Below are positions 1 through 5,785 of a DNA stretch of 5,873 nucleotides, piece after piece. A model generated the notes under the pieces. That model made no database searches, had not been told where the DNA came from, and was given only the letters and a program-made list of their open reading frames with translations. The DNA comes from Alcanivorax sp. (GTDB taxonomy: Bacteria > Pseudomonadota > Gammaproteobacteria > Pseudomonadales > Alcanivoracaceae): assembly GCA_007135015.1 (NCBI GenBank), contig SLJS01000167.1, forward strand, positions 1 to 5,873. The letters are read 5' to 3'. The stretch's first letter is position 1, and the number at the start of each line of letters is the position of its first letter. The translations under genes were made by a program, and so were the position numbers.

Positions 1-122
1 GCCGTCAGGCGCACGTGCTCCTTCAACCGTAGTCCCTGCTACGGTTTCAGTCGCGAGCACGCCTGACGACGACCATCCACGGCGCGAATTACATGCCATT
101 TGGTGCAATATCCGGGCTAGCC
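1..122. other. Non-coding region downstream of hemY
   Basis: No credible gene lies here. Bases 4-67 form a long interrupted hairpin, described separately. Bases 68-101 show nothing I can name. Bases 102-116 read GGTGCAATATCCGGG and are followed by the perfect 8-base palindrome GGCTAGCC (115-122), which abuts the hemY stop codon. Bases 82-113 look more AT-rich than the coding region. I see no GC stem followed by a T run on either strand, so a classical terminator for the heme operon is not visible. The segment may be the edge of a mobile element entering from the left; that is inference. Confidence 0.6.
4..67. repeat. Long interrupted inverted repeat (hairpin)
   Basis: Three nested stems pair in order. 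GTCAGGC (4-10) pairs with GCCTGAC (61-67). GTGCTC (15-20) pairs with GAGCAC (55-60). AACCGTAG (25-32) pairs with CTACGGTT (39-46). This gives 21 base pairs, a 4-base bulge GCAC (11-14), an asymmetric internal loop (21-24 against 47-54) and a 6-base apical loop (33-38). No T run follows on either strand, so it is unlikely to be a simple intrinsic terminator. Read on the minus strand, the descending arm contains AAGGAG (19-24), a Shine-Dalgarno-like sequence that would be partly paired. It may belong to the leader of a gene lying off the left edge, or to a repeat element. Family unknown. Confidence 0.7.
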
Positions 123-1394
123 TCATTCCTTTTCCGTTTCTCTTTCCCGTCGCTCGCCCCGCGCACTCGCGCCGCTCTCCGGTAACGGCAGCTCGGGCAG
201 ACTGTTGCCGAGAAGCCGCATGCGCTGTTCCAGGCAGTGACGAGCCTGGGCGTTGTTCCCCAGGGCTTCGTGCAGCCGTGCCAGTTCGGCCAGCGCCAGC
301 GGGTCGTCATTGCGTGCCGCCGCCTCGAAGAAACCACGTGCCTTGCCCCAGAGCCGTGCGCGCAGTGCCACGCGGCCGGCGGTGCGCAGCAGTGCCGTAT
401 TCGCCGGGCGTTCGGCCAGCCAGGTTTCCAGGCGTGTCAGCAACTTCTCCGGCGGTACGTCCTCGATGGCCTCCAGCACCACTGGCAGGCGGTCGTCCCA
501 GCCCTGGCGCAATGCCCGCTCTATGCATCGAAGGGCACCGGTTCCATCGCCCAGCTGCGCCAGGTAGCCCGCATAGCTGGCGACCAGTTGCGGCTCGTCG
601 CGCAGATATGAAGGGACCTGTTTTTTCCAGAGCCGCCTGAGCTCCTCCAGTCGGGCGCCGTGGTTGTTGAAACCGGGCCGTTCGGCGGCCGCGCGCAGCC
701 TGCCCTGCCAGGCCCGGCGCTGGCGGGGAGGCGTCACGGAGCCGGCCCGCGGCAGGCTTTCCATGGTGGCCAGGACGCCGGTAAGGGTTTCCCAGTGCCC
801 GTCCTCCTCGCAGGCCCGCGCCAGACAGTGCAGCACCAGCGGGTTGCCGGGGTGCTCGCGGCGCAGCGCTTCGAGCCTCTCGCGCGCCTGCCCGGCGTCA
901 CCGGTGCAGAGCTCCATGCAGGCGCTGAGCAGCCCGGTGGGCAGGGTTCCGTCGGGCTCGTCGACCGCCTGGTCCAACAGTGACTGCGCTTCTTCGGCAT
1001 TGCCACCGGCGCGGGCGGCGAGGGCGGCGCCAAGCAGTGCCGGCAGCGGCCAGTCCCCGTTCTGCGCCGCCCCGCGCAGGCGCTGCCGTGCCTTGCGCCA
1101 GTTACCTTCTACCAGGGCATGCAGGCCGGTGCGCAGTTGTCGGCGCCCCCGGCGGCGGCTCCAGGACGCCGCCTGCGGCGGGCGGACCAGCCGGAACAGG
1201 GAAGTCAGGGTCAGGGTGAGCAGCACCAGCGCCAGGGCCGCAAGAACCAGCACCAGTACCGTAAAGGCCAGGGTGGTTTCCACTTCCCAGTGATCACGCA
1301 GGATGCGCACATAGCCCGGGTCCTGGATCAGCCAGGTGCCCAGCAGCAGTGCCGCCAGGGTGCCCGCCAGAAGAAGCAGCAGCAGCCGTTTCAT
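123..1394 (-). CDS. hemY: HemY, inner-membrane TPR protein of the heme operon
   Basis: A 423-residue protein of the proteobacterial HemY family. Two hydrophobic segments (about residues 4-22 and 42-66) flank the family hallmark DPGYV (25-29) and WEVET (36-40). A basic stretch (about 76-88) follows the second segment. The rest is helical and alanine/leucine-rich, consistent with TPR repeats (about 90-215 and 265-395), with the conserved patch LWKKQVP (255-261) between them. The E. coli protein is about 400 residues; the charged tail after residue 400 accounts for most of the extra length. It sits in the inner membrane, and its exact role in tetrapyrrole metabolism is unresolved. It must not be confused with Bacillus HemY (protoporphyrinogen oxidase), since no FAD-binding motif is present. 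The start is set by GGGGAG (1408-1403) eight bases upstream. The ATG overlaps the hemDX stop by four bases (ATGA), implying translational coupling. Confidence 0.93.
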   Translation of the reverse strand: MKRLLLLLLAGTLAALLLGTWLIQDPGYVRILRDHWEVETTLAFTVLVLVLAALALVLLTLTLTSLFRLVRPPQAASWSRRRGRRQLRTGLHALVEGNWRKARQRLRGAAQNGDWPLPALLGAALAARAGGNAEEAQSLLDQAVDEPDGTLPTGLLSACMELCTGDAGQARERLEALRREHPGNPLVLHCLARACEEDGHWETLTGVLATMESLPRAGSVTPPRQRRAWQGRLRAAAERPGFNNHGARLEELRRLWKKQVPSYLRDEPQLVASYAGYLAQLGDGTGALRCIERALRQGWDDRLPVVLEAIEDVPPEKLLTRLETWLAERPANTALLRTAGRVALRARLWGKARGFFEAAARNDDPLALAELARLHEALGNNAQARHCLEQRMRLLGNSLPELPLPESGASARGERRERETEKE

Positions 1395-3193
1395 TTTTCC
1401 GTCTCCCCGGCGGTCCGTTCCCGGCGAAGCGTGACAATGGCTTCATGGCCAGCGCCGATTTCCGGGACGGCATGCTCCACCTGTGCTTCTTTCATTTCGG
1501 CCAGGTCTTCGAGATAGCCGGCCACCTCCGGGTCCGCCTCGTTGAGCCACCGGCGGGCCAGCGTCCCGTTCGCGGCCAGCGCCTGGCGGTAGGTTTCGCT
1601 CCGGCCCGCCAGCAGCGCCTGACGGGCCTGTTGCAGGGAGCCGACCAGCAGCAGCTCCAGTTGCCTGCTCTCCTGTTTATCAAGCGGCAGTTCCGGGCGC
1701 TGGTCGTGACGGCGAATGGTCAGGGGCAGGCGCTCCAGTATCCGCTGCCAGGTGGTTTCGACCGGCGCTTCCTCTTCGGCGGCTTCGGAAGGTTGGGCAG
1801 GCTCGGCGGGTTCGCTTGCCCGGTCGCTCCGCGCCGCGCCACGGTGTGCCAGATCCGCTGCCCGACGCTGCAGCCGGCCCAGCCGCAGCACCATGCCGTC
1901 GATGTCCAGCCGGTCCGCTTCCCGGAGCCGGTCCAGGTCCTCGCCGAGGGCCTGCCGGGTCTCCAGTACGTCCGCGCCCTCCAGTTCGGCCAGCACCGTG
2001 TCGGCGGCCTCCAGCAGGCGCCGCGCACCGCCCACATCGGCGGTCAGCATCAGCCGTTGTCCGGCCAGTTGTGCCAGCAACTCGGCTTCCCGCAGCATCC
2101 AGTGCTCGCGCCCGTCCCGGCCCAGCTCCCGCAGCTCGCGGGCGCGCTCGTCCATCTGCGCTTCCAACTCGTCCAGCCGCGCGCCCCGGGTGTCGAGGAG
2201 CTGTTGCTGTGTCCGTGCCTGCTCCGAGACGCTCTCTTCCAGTTCCGAGAGGCGTTCTTCCAGCTGTTCCCGTTCCGCCTGGCCCTGTTCAATCCAGAAC
2301 CAGGCCATCCAGGCGCCGGCAACCAGCATCAGCACCAGGAGCAGCAACGGCAGCTGGCCTGCCGCGCGGCGTGTGCCCGATGGGGCGGGCTTTTCGGGCG
2401 CCGGAGCTGCCTTTTCCTGCGAGTTGTTGTGGTCACCGGGTCTTGTCTCTTCCATGGTCTGCGGTTCCTCTTCGGGGGGCAGGTGCTCGGCCAGGCAGGT
2501 CATCATGTCCTTGTCGCGGGGAGTCTCCGCGGTGACGCAGCGCTCATGGCCGTCTTCGCGTACCGCGTCGGCGATGCGTGCGCTGCCGGCGATCACCAGG
2601 GTCTGCGGGGGGATCTCCCCGCCCCGCTCCCGCAGACAGTGCCAGCTTTCCACGCTGGTCACCAGCACCGCATGAACGGCTTCGGCCGGCCAGGTGAACT
2701 CCGGATTGCAGCGTCGCCGGTAGAGTTCCACCGAGTCCACCCGGGCGCCGCGTTCACGCAGGGTCTCGGCAAGCAGTTCGCGACCCCCGGTGCCGCGTAG
2801 CAGCAGCACGGATTGCCCCTGCGGGGCCTGCAGGCTGGGCAGTGCAAGCACCGCTTCGCTGTTTGCGCCCTCCGGGGGCACTTCCGGCTCCAGTCCGGCC
2901 TCGCGCAGCGTCGCGGCGGTAGATTCGCCCACGGCGATCCAGTGCACGCCCACCGGCCACTGGGGCCAGTAGTCGGACAGCTGTGCCACCGCCAGACGGG
3001 CGGCGTTGGGGCTGGCCACGAACACGGCATGGTACTGATCCAGATTCATCAGGCACTGGCGGGCGGCCGCGTCCGGTTCGCCGGGCTCTATGTTCATGAC
3101 GGGGGCATGGGTGGCCCGGTAGCCGGCCCGGCGCAGCGGTTCGAGAAGCCGCCCGGCCTGTCCGGGCGGACGGGTAACCAGTACATGGGTCAT
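1391..3193 (-). CDS. hemDX: Fused uroporphyrinogen-III synthase HemD / membrane protein HemX
   Basis: One 600-residue reading frame joins two usually separate proteins. Residues 1-235 are HemD, which cyclises hydroxymethylbilane to uroporphyrinogen III. Visible family features are VTRPPGQA (6-13), SPNAAR (61-66), AVGESTAATL (87-96), LLRG (131-134) and ELYRRR (156-161), whose Y158 matches the conserved synthase tyrosine. Residues 236-276 are an acidic, then Pro/Ala/Lys-rich linker. A single membrane helix (about 281-301) preceded by arginines predicts the N-terminus in the cytoplasm and the C-terminus in the periplasm. A coiled coil (about 302-356) follows. Residues 363-600 match HemX, with EAELLAQLAGQRLML (369-383) and TIRRHDQRP (492-500). 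HemX has no proven enzymatic role, and the old methyltransferase name is not supported here. The fusion is known in some gammaproteobacteria. The start is the ATG overlapping the hemC stop (ATGA), with GAGGTG (3210-3205) upstream. Confidence 0.93.
   Translation of the reverse strand: MTHVLVTRPPGQAGRLLEPLRRAGYRATHAPVMNIEPGEPDAAARQCLMNLDQYHAVFVASPNAARLAVAQLSDYWPQWPVGVHWIAVGESTAATLREAGLEPEVPPEGANSEAVLALPSLQAPQGQSVLLLRGTGGRELLAETLRERGARVDSVELYRRRCNPEFTWPAEAVHAVLVTSVESWHCLRERGGEIPPQTLVIAGSARIADAVREDGHERCVTAETPRDKDMMTCLAEHLPPEEEPQTMEETRPGDHNNSQEKAAPAPEKPAPSGTRRAAGQLPLLLLVLMLVAGAWMAWFWIEQGQAEREQLEERLSELEESVSEQARTQQQLLDTRGARLDELEAQMDERARELRELGRDGREHWMLREAELLAQLAGQRLMLTADVGGARRLLEAADTVLAELEGADVLETRQALGEDLDRLREADRLDIDGMVLRLGRLQRRAADLAHRGAARSDRASEPAEPAQPSEAAEEEAPVETTWQRILERLPLTIRRHDQRPELPLDKQESRQLELLLVGSLQQARQALLAGRSETYRQALAANGTLARRWLNEADPEVAGYLEDLAEMKEAQVEHAVPEIGAGHEAIVTLRRERTAGETEK
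2453..2470 (-). promoter_or_regulatory. Possible internal ribosome binding site and start for free HemX
   Basis: Inside the linker of the fusion, an in-frame ATG (2455-2453, Met247) is preceded by GAGGA (2470-2466) with a 10-base gap. Met247 lies about 34 residues before the membrane helix, where a stand-alone HemX would be expected to begin. The site could yield a separate 354-residue HemX as well as the 600-residue fusion. It may equally be a relic of the ancestral hemX start or a chance match, since the acidic linker codons (Glu, Glu, Glu) are themselves GAG-rich. Confidence 0.35.
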
Positions 3194-4122
3194 GATGTGC
3201 CGTACACCTCGGCCAGAATTTCCCCGGCGCCCTGGTCGAGCAGATCCTCGGCCACGCGCAGCCCCAGTCCGGCGGCATCGGCGCGCGGGGCCCGGGATTC
3301 GCTGCGCAGTATCCGCGTGCCGTCCTCGCTGGCCACGGCGCCGCGCAGCCAGAGCTCATCGCCGTCGAGCAGGGCGAACCCGGCGATGGGGACCTGACAA
3401 CCGCCTTCCAGCCGCCGGTTCATGGCGCGCTCGGCGGTGATGCGGTCGCGGCTGTCGGTGTCCTCCAGGGTCGCCAGCAGCGCATGCAGTTCCGGGTCGT
3501 CTTCGCGGCATTCAATGCCCACCGCGCCCTGGCCCACGGAGGGAAGCATGACATCGGCTTCCAGCTCGCAGCGGATGCGTTCATGCAGGCCCAGGCGCTT
3601 GAGTCCGGCGGCGGCCAGCAGGATGGCGTCGAATTCACCGGCGTCGAGCTTGCCCAGCCGGGTCTGCACATTGCCGCGCAGGCTGAGCACTTCCAGGTCC
3701 GGGCGCCGTGCCTTTGCCAGCGCCTGGCGGCGCAGGCTGGAGGTGCCCAGCCGGGCGCCGTGCGGCAGTTCGTCCAGATGACCGTACTTGCCGGAGACAA
3801 AAGCGTCCCGGGGGTCGTCGCGCTCGCAGACCACGGGCAGCGCCATGCCTTCCGGCAGCTCCATGGGAACATCCTTCATGGAGTGCACGGCGATATCGGC
3901 GCGGCCGTCCAGCATGGCCTCTTCCAGTTCCTTGATGAACAGACCCTTGCCGCCGATCTTCGCCAGCGGGGTATCGAGAATCTTGTCGCCCTGTGTCTTG
4001 ATGGGCACCAGCTCGACGCGCAGGTCCGGGTGGGCGGCCTCAAGCCGCTTCTGCACATATTCGGCCTGCCAGACGGCAAGTGGGCTTGAACGAGTGGCAA
4101 TACGCAATGCCGAAGGGTTCAT
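3190..4122 (-). CDS. hemC: Hydroxymethylbilane synthase (porphobilinogen deaminase)
   Basis: A 310-residue cytosolic enzyme of the usual family length. It condenses four porphobilinogen molecules head to tail into hydroxymethylbilane, the HemD substrate. It appears complete: RIATRSSPLA (7-16), the catalytic Asp84 in HSMKDVP (80-86), substrate-binding Arg131 and Arg132 in GTSSLRRQ (126-133), and Cys242 in EGGCQVPIAG (239-248), which carries the dipyrromethane cofactor. These positions coincide with E. coli numbering. I chose the ATG at 4122 because AGGAG (4132-4128) lies five bases upstream and the protein then begins MNPSALRIATR, as in relatives. Extending to 4230 would add 36 unconserved residues. 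It is the first gene of the operon, and its TGA overlaps the hemDX ATG. No truncation or unusual residues are seen. Confidence 0.97.
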   Translation of the reverse strand: MNPSALRIATRSSPLAVWQAEYVQKRLEAAHPDLRVELVPIKTQGDKILDTPLAKIGGKGLFIKELEEAMLDGRADIAVHSMKDVPMELPEGMALPVVCERDDPRDAFVSGKYGHLDELPHGARLGTSSLRRQALAKARRPDLEVLSLRGNVQTRLGKLDAGEFDAILLAAAGLKRLGLHERIRCELEADVMLPSVGQGAVGIECREDDPELHALLATLEDTDSRDRITAERAMNRRLEGGCQVPIAGFALLDGDELWLRGAVASEDGTRILRSESRAPRADAAGLGLRVAEDLLDQGAGEILAEVYGTS

Positions 4123-4156
4123 GAACGCTCCTGGAAAGGGAAAGCCGGGCCGCCCA

Positions 4157-4162
4157 AGTGTA
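4157..4162 (-). promoter_or_regulatory. Candidate -10 box for the hemC operon
   Basis: On the minus strand the sequence GTTACACT contains TACACT (4162-4157), which matches the sigma-70 -10 consensus at four of six positions. Initiation would fall near 4150, giving a leader of about 28 bases that contains the AGGAG site. No convincing -35 hexamer lies at the right distance; that stretch is GC-rich (GGCCAAAACGGCC). The call rests on position and the hexamer only. Confidence 0.3.
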
Positions 4163-4227
4163 ACGGATGCGGGCCGTTTTGGCCGTAGTGCCGCGGTCGC
4201 TGCGGCTGTGGAACCATGCCGTCGGTA

Positions 4228-4254
4228 CATCGGGGCTGGATTTGTATCCCGATG
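4228..4254. promoter_or_regulatory. Operator-like dyad upstream of the NADH dehydrogenase gene
   Basis: CATCGGG (4228-4234) is repeated inverted as CCCGATG (4248-4254) around a 13-base centre. A smaller inverted repeat, GGAT-TTGT-ATCC (4238-4249), is nested inside and shares bases with the right arm, so the two foldings exclude each other. The dyad ends 41 bases before the ATG of the downstream gene, where a repressor or activator site or an early leader hairpin could sit. I cannot match it to a named regulator; it lacks the FNR/ANR pattern (TTGAT-N4-ATCAA). Confidence 0.35.
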
Positions 4255-4295
4255 CCGCTAGACTTGCCCGCCTTTGTGGAGGCAGGGAGAACCGG

Positions 4296-5603
4296 ATGAA
4301 AGCGGATGCCACCAGCATACCAGTGATTGTCGTGGTGGGCGGGGGAGCCGGAGGGCTGGAACTGGTCACCCGGCTGGGACGCAAGCTCGGCCGCCGCGGC
4401 ATGGCCGAGGTGGTGCTGGTCGACAGCAATCGGCTCCATGTCTGGAAGCCCCGTTTCCACGAAGTGGCCACCGGCGCGGTCAACGCGGACCTGGATGCGG
4501 TGGATTATCGCGCCCATGCGCGGGCCAACCACTATCGCTTCGAGCCGGGCACGCTTGCCGACGTGGAAGTGGATGCCCGCCGCATCACCCTGGCGCCGGT
4601 ACGCGATAGTGACGGTGCCGTGGTGCTGCCCGAGCGACACCTGGAGTATGACCGGCTGGTGCTGGCTGTGGGCAGTCGCAGCAATGATTTCAATATTCCG
4701 GGCATTCGCGAGCACTGCCTGTTTCTCGACAGCCAGGCGCAGGCGGAACGCTTCCGCGAGCGTTTTCTCAATGCCTGTCTGCATGCCAATCATCACGACA
4801 AGCCGCTGTCCGTGGCCATTGTCGGCGGGGGGGCCACCGGCGTGGAACTGGCCGCGGAGATTCATCACGCCATCTCGCTGTTGCGTCTCTACGGCCATGA
4901 GCAGTTGCATCGGGATCAGCTTCACGTGCATGTGCTGGAGGCCGGTCCGCGGATTCTGCCGGCGTTGTCCGAGCGGGTCTCCGCCTCGGCCCGGCAGCGA
5001 CTGGAGGCCCTGGGCGTGGGCGTGCACCCGGACACCATGGTGGAGGCGGCGGATGCCGCGGGCTTTAGCACCCGGGATGGAAGCCGTTTCGAGGCGGACC
5101 TGCTGGTCTGGGCCGCCGGGGTGCGCGGCCCGGACTTTCTGGGCGAGATTGCCGGGTTGACCACCAATGCCGTGAATCAGGTGGAAGTGGAGCCCGACCT
5201 GCAGGCCCGGGGCTGTCCCGGGGTCTTCGTGATCGGCGACTGTGCCGCCTGTGTGCCGCCGGGACGGGACACCCCGGTGCCGCCCCGGGCCCAGGTCGCC
5301 CACCAGATGGCCTGGTTCGTTGCCCGGAGTCTGGAGCGCGAGCTCCGCGGAGAGCCGACGCTGGTGTTTCGCTACCGGGACCGGGGCTCGCTGGTGTCGC
5401 TGAGCCGATATAGCTCCATCGGCATGCTGATGGGCGGCCTGCGGGGCGGAACCTTCTTCGTGGAGGGCATGCTGGCGCGCTGGATGTACATCAGCCTCTA
5501 CCGCATGCATCAGGCGGTGCTCTACGGCTGGCCGCGCACCCTGCTGCTGTTGCTCGCCGGCCGTTTCAATCGCCTGGTTCGGCCGCGGTTGAAGCTGCAT
5601 TAG
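4296..5603 (+). CDS. ndh: Type II NADH:quinone oxidoreductase (NDH-2)
   Basis: A 435-residue FAD enzyme that oxidises NADH and reduces membrane quinone without pumping protons. It has an N-terminal FAD-binding Rossmann motif VVVGGGAGG (12-20) with Asp43 ending the second strand; the HVWKP patch (48-52); and a second dinucleotide motif VGGGATGVELA (176-186) for NADH. Glu215 in VLEAGPRILP (213-222) favours NADH over NADPH. The second FAD motif is GVFVIGDCAA (309-318), and the NDH-2 quinone-site signature AQxAxQ appears as AQVAHQ (332-337). There is no transmembrane helix of normal length. The C-terminal 40 residues mix leucine-rich and basic patches, fitting peripheral attachment to the inner face of the membrane. 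The start is the ATG at 4296 with GGGAG (4285-4289) six bases upstream; the open frame back to 4167 lacks family similarity. The gene is divergent from the heme operon. Sulfide:quinone reductase is less likely because the redox cysteines are absent. Confidence 0.92.
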   Translation: MKADATSIPVIVVVGGGAGGLELVTRLGRKLGRRGMAEVVLVDSNRLHVWKPRFHEVATGAVNADLDAVDYRAHARANHYRFEPGTLADVEVDARRITLAPVRDSDGAVVLPERHLEYDRLVLAVGSRSNDFNIPGIREHCLFLDSQAQAERFRERFLNACLHANHHDKPLSVAIVGGGATGVELAAEIHHAISLLRLYGHEQLHRDQLHVHVLEAGPRILPALSERVSASARQRLEALGVGVHPDTMVEAADAAGFSTRDGSRFEADLLVWAAGVRGPDFLGEIAGLTTNAVNQVEVEPDLQARGCPGVFVIGDCAACVPPGRDTPVPPRAQVAHQMAWFVARSLERELRGEPTLVFRYRDRGSLVSLSRYSSIGMLMGGLRGGTFFVEGMLARWMYISLYRMHQAVLYGWPRTLLLLLAGRFNRLVRPRLKLH

Positions 5604-5619
5604 GGCGCCTTCGGCGCCC
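5603..5619 (+). terminator. GC hairpin overlapping the ndh stop codon
   Basis: GGGCGCC (5603-5609), loop TTC, GGCGCCC (5613-5619) make a perfect 7-bp stem that begins on the last base of the ndh TAG. Its place directly at the gene end suggests a role in transcription stop or 3' end protection. It has no T run behind it, so it is not a textbook intrinsic terminator and may only be one of the repeated hairpins of this spacer. Confidence 0.4.
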
Positions 5620-5620
5620 G

Positions 5621-5648
5621 GCTGCGGGCTACGAGCTGCGAGCTACGA
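5621..5648. repeat. 14-bp tandem duplication
   Basis: Two adjacent 14-base units, GCTGCGGGCTACGA (5621-5634) and GCTGCGAGCTACGA (5635-5648), differ at one base. Each unit is itself built from GCT(G/A)CG(A/G)-type half-units, so the stretch is a short degenerate tandem array of about seven bases per step. It lies between two hairpins downstream of ndh. Function unknown. Confidence 0.65.
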
Positions 5649-5654
5649 GTGTGC

Positions 5655-5726
5655 GCGGCCTTCGGCCGCTCTCCCCCTCCAAACCGCTGACGCGGTCCGG
5701 CGCCTTGCAGAGCTCGGCTCGCTCTG
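5655..5726. repeat. Series of three short hairpins
   Basis: Three small stem-loops follow one another. The first is GCGGCC-TTC-GGCCGC (5655-5669), which shares the CCTTCGG core of the hairpin at the ndh stop. The second is ACCGC-TGAC-GCGGT (5683-5696). The third is CAGAGC (5708-5713) paired with GCTCTG (5721-5726). The pairing is read directly from the sequence. Such runs of small palindromes occur in spacers of GC-rich halophilic gammaproteobacteria. Whether they act in RNA or are inert repeats cannot be decided here. Confidence 0.55.
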
Positions 5727-5744
5727 GCGGCGGAAAGAATAGCT

Positions 5745-5758
5745 CCCCCCCCCCCCCC
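5745..5758. repeat. Homopolymer run of 14 C
   Basis: Fourteen consecutive C residues lie in the non-coding spacer after ndh, flanked by GAATAGCT on the left and GCGAGGAGGG on the right. Runs this long are prone to slippage in replication and in sequencing, so the true length may differ. No reading frame that I trust crosses it, so a coding phase switch is not indicated. An effect on spacing within a promoter off the right edge is possible. Confidence 0.9.
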
Positions 5759-5785
5759 GCGAGGAGGGTGCCGAAAAAGGGTCTT

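Noticed and set aside
123..1394. HemY as a protoporphyrinogen oxidase
   Set aside because: There is no FAD-binding motif. The two membrane segments, the DPGYV and WEVET motifs and the TPR-like helices identify the unrelated proteobacterial HemY.
1391..2455. HemX domain as a uroporphyrinogen-III C-methyltransferase
   Set aside because: The SAM-binding motifs of CobA/CysG enzymes are absent. The region is a membrane-anchored coiled-coil protein, and the methyltransferase label is an old misannotation.
1349..2800. A 483-residue open frame on the plus strand opposite hemDX
   Set aside because: It lies antisense to a clear HemD-HemX frame, has a Gln/Pro/Ala/Arg-rich composition typical of GC-rich antisense frames, and shows no recognisable domain.
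4123..4230. Upstream extension of hemC to an ATG at 4230
   Set aside because: The added 36 residues are Ala/Arg/Pro-rich and unlike HemC. The ATG at 4122 has AGGAG at proper spacing and gives E. coli numbering for the catalytic residues.
4236..4264. A sigma-70 promoter for ndh using CTGGAT and TAGACT
   Set aside because: The -35 hexamer matches the consensus poorly, and other pairings such as TTGTAT with TAGACT have an 11-base spacer, which is too short.
4167..4295. Upstream extension of ndh to an ATG at 4167
   Set aside because: The 43 added residues have no similarity to NDH-2 N-termini, which begin just before the first Rossmann strand. The ATG at 4296 has a good ribosome site.
4119..5600. 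A 493-residue open frame on the minus strand opposite ndh
   Set aside because: The plus strand carries unmistakable NDH-2 motifs over the same bases. The minus frame is His/Gln-rich with no family features, and it would also run through the divergent promoter region.
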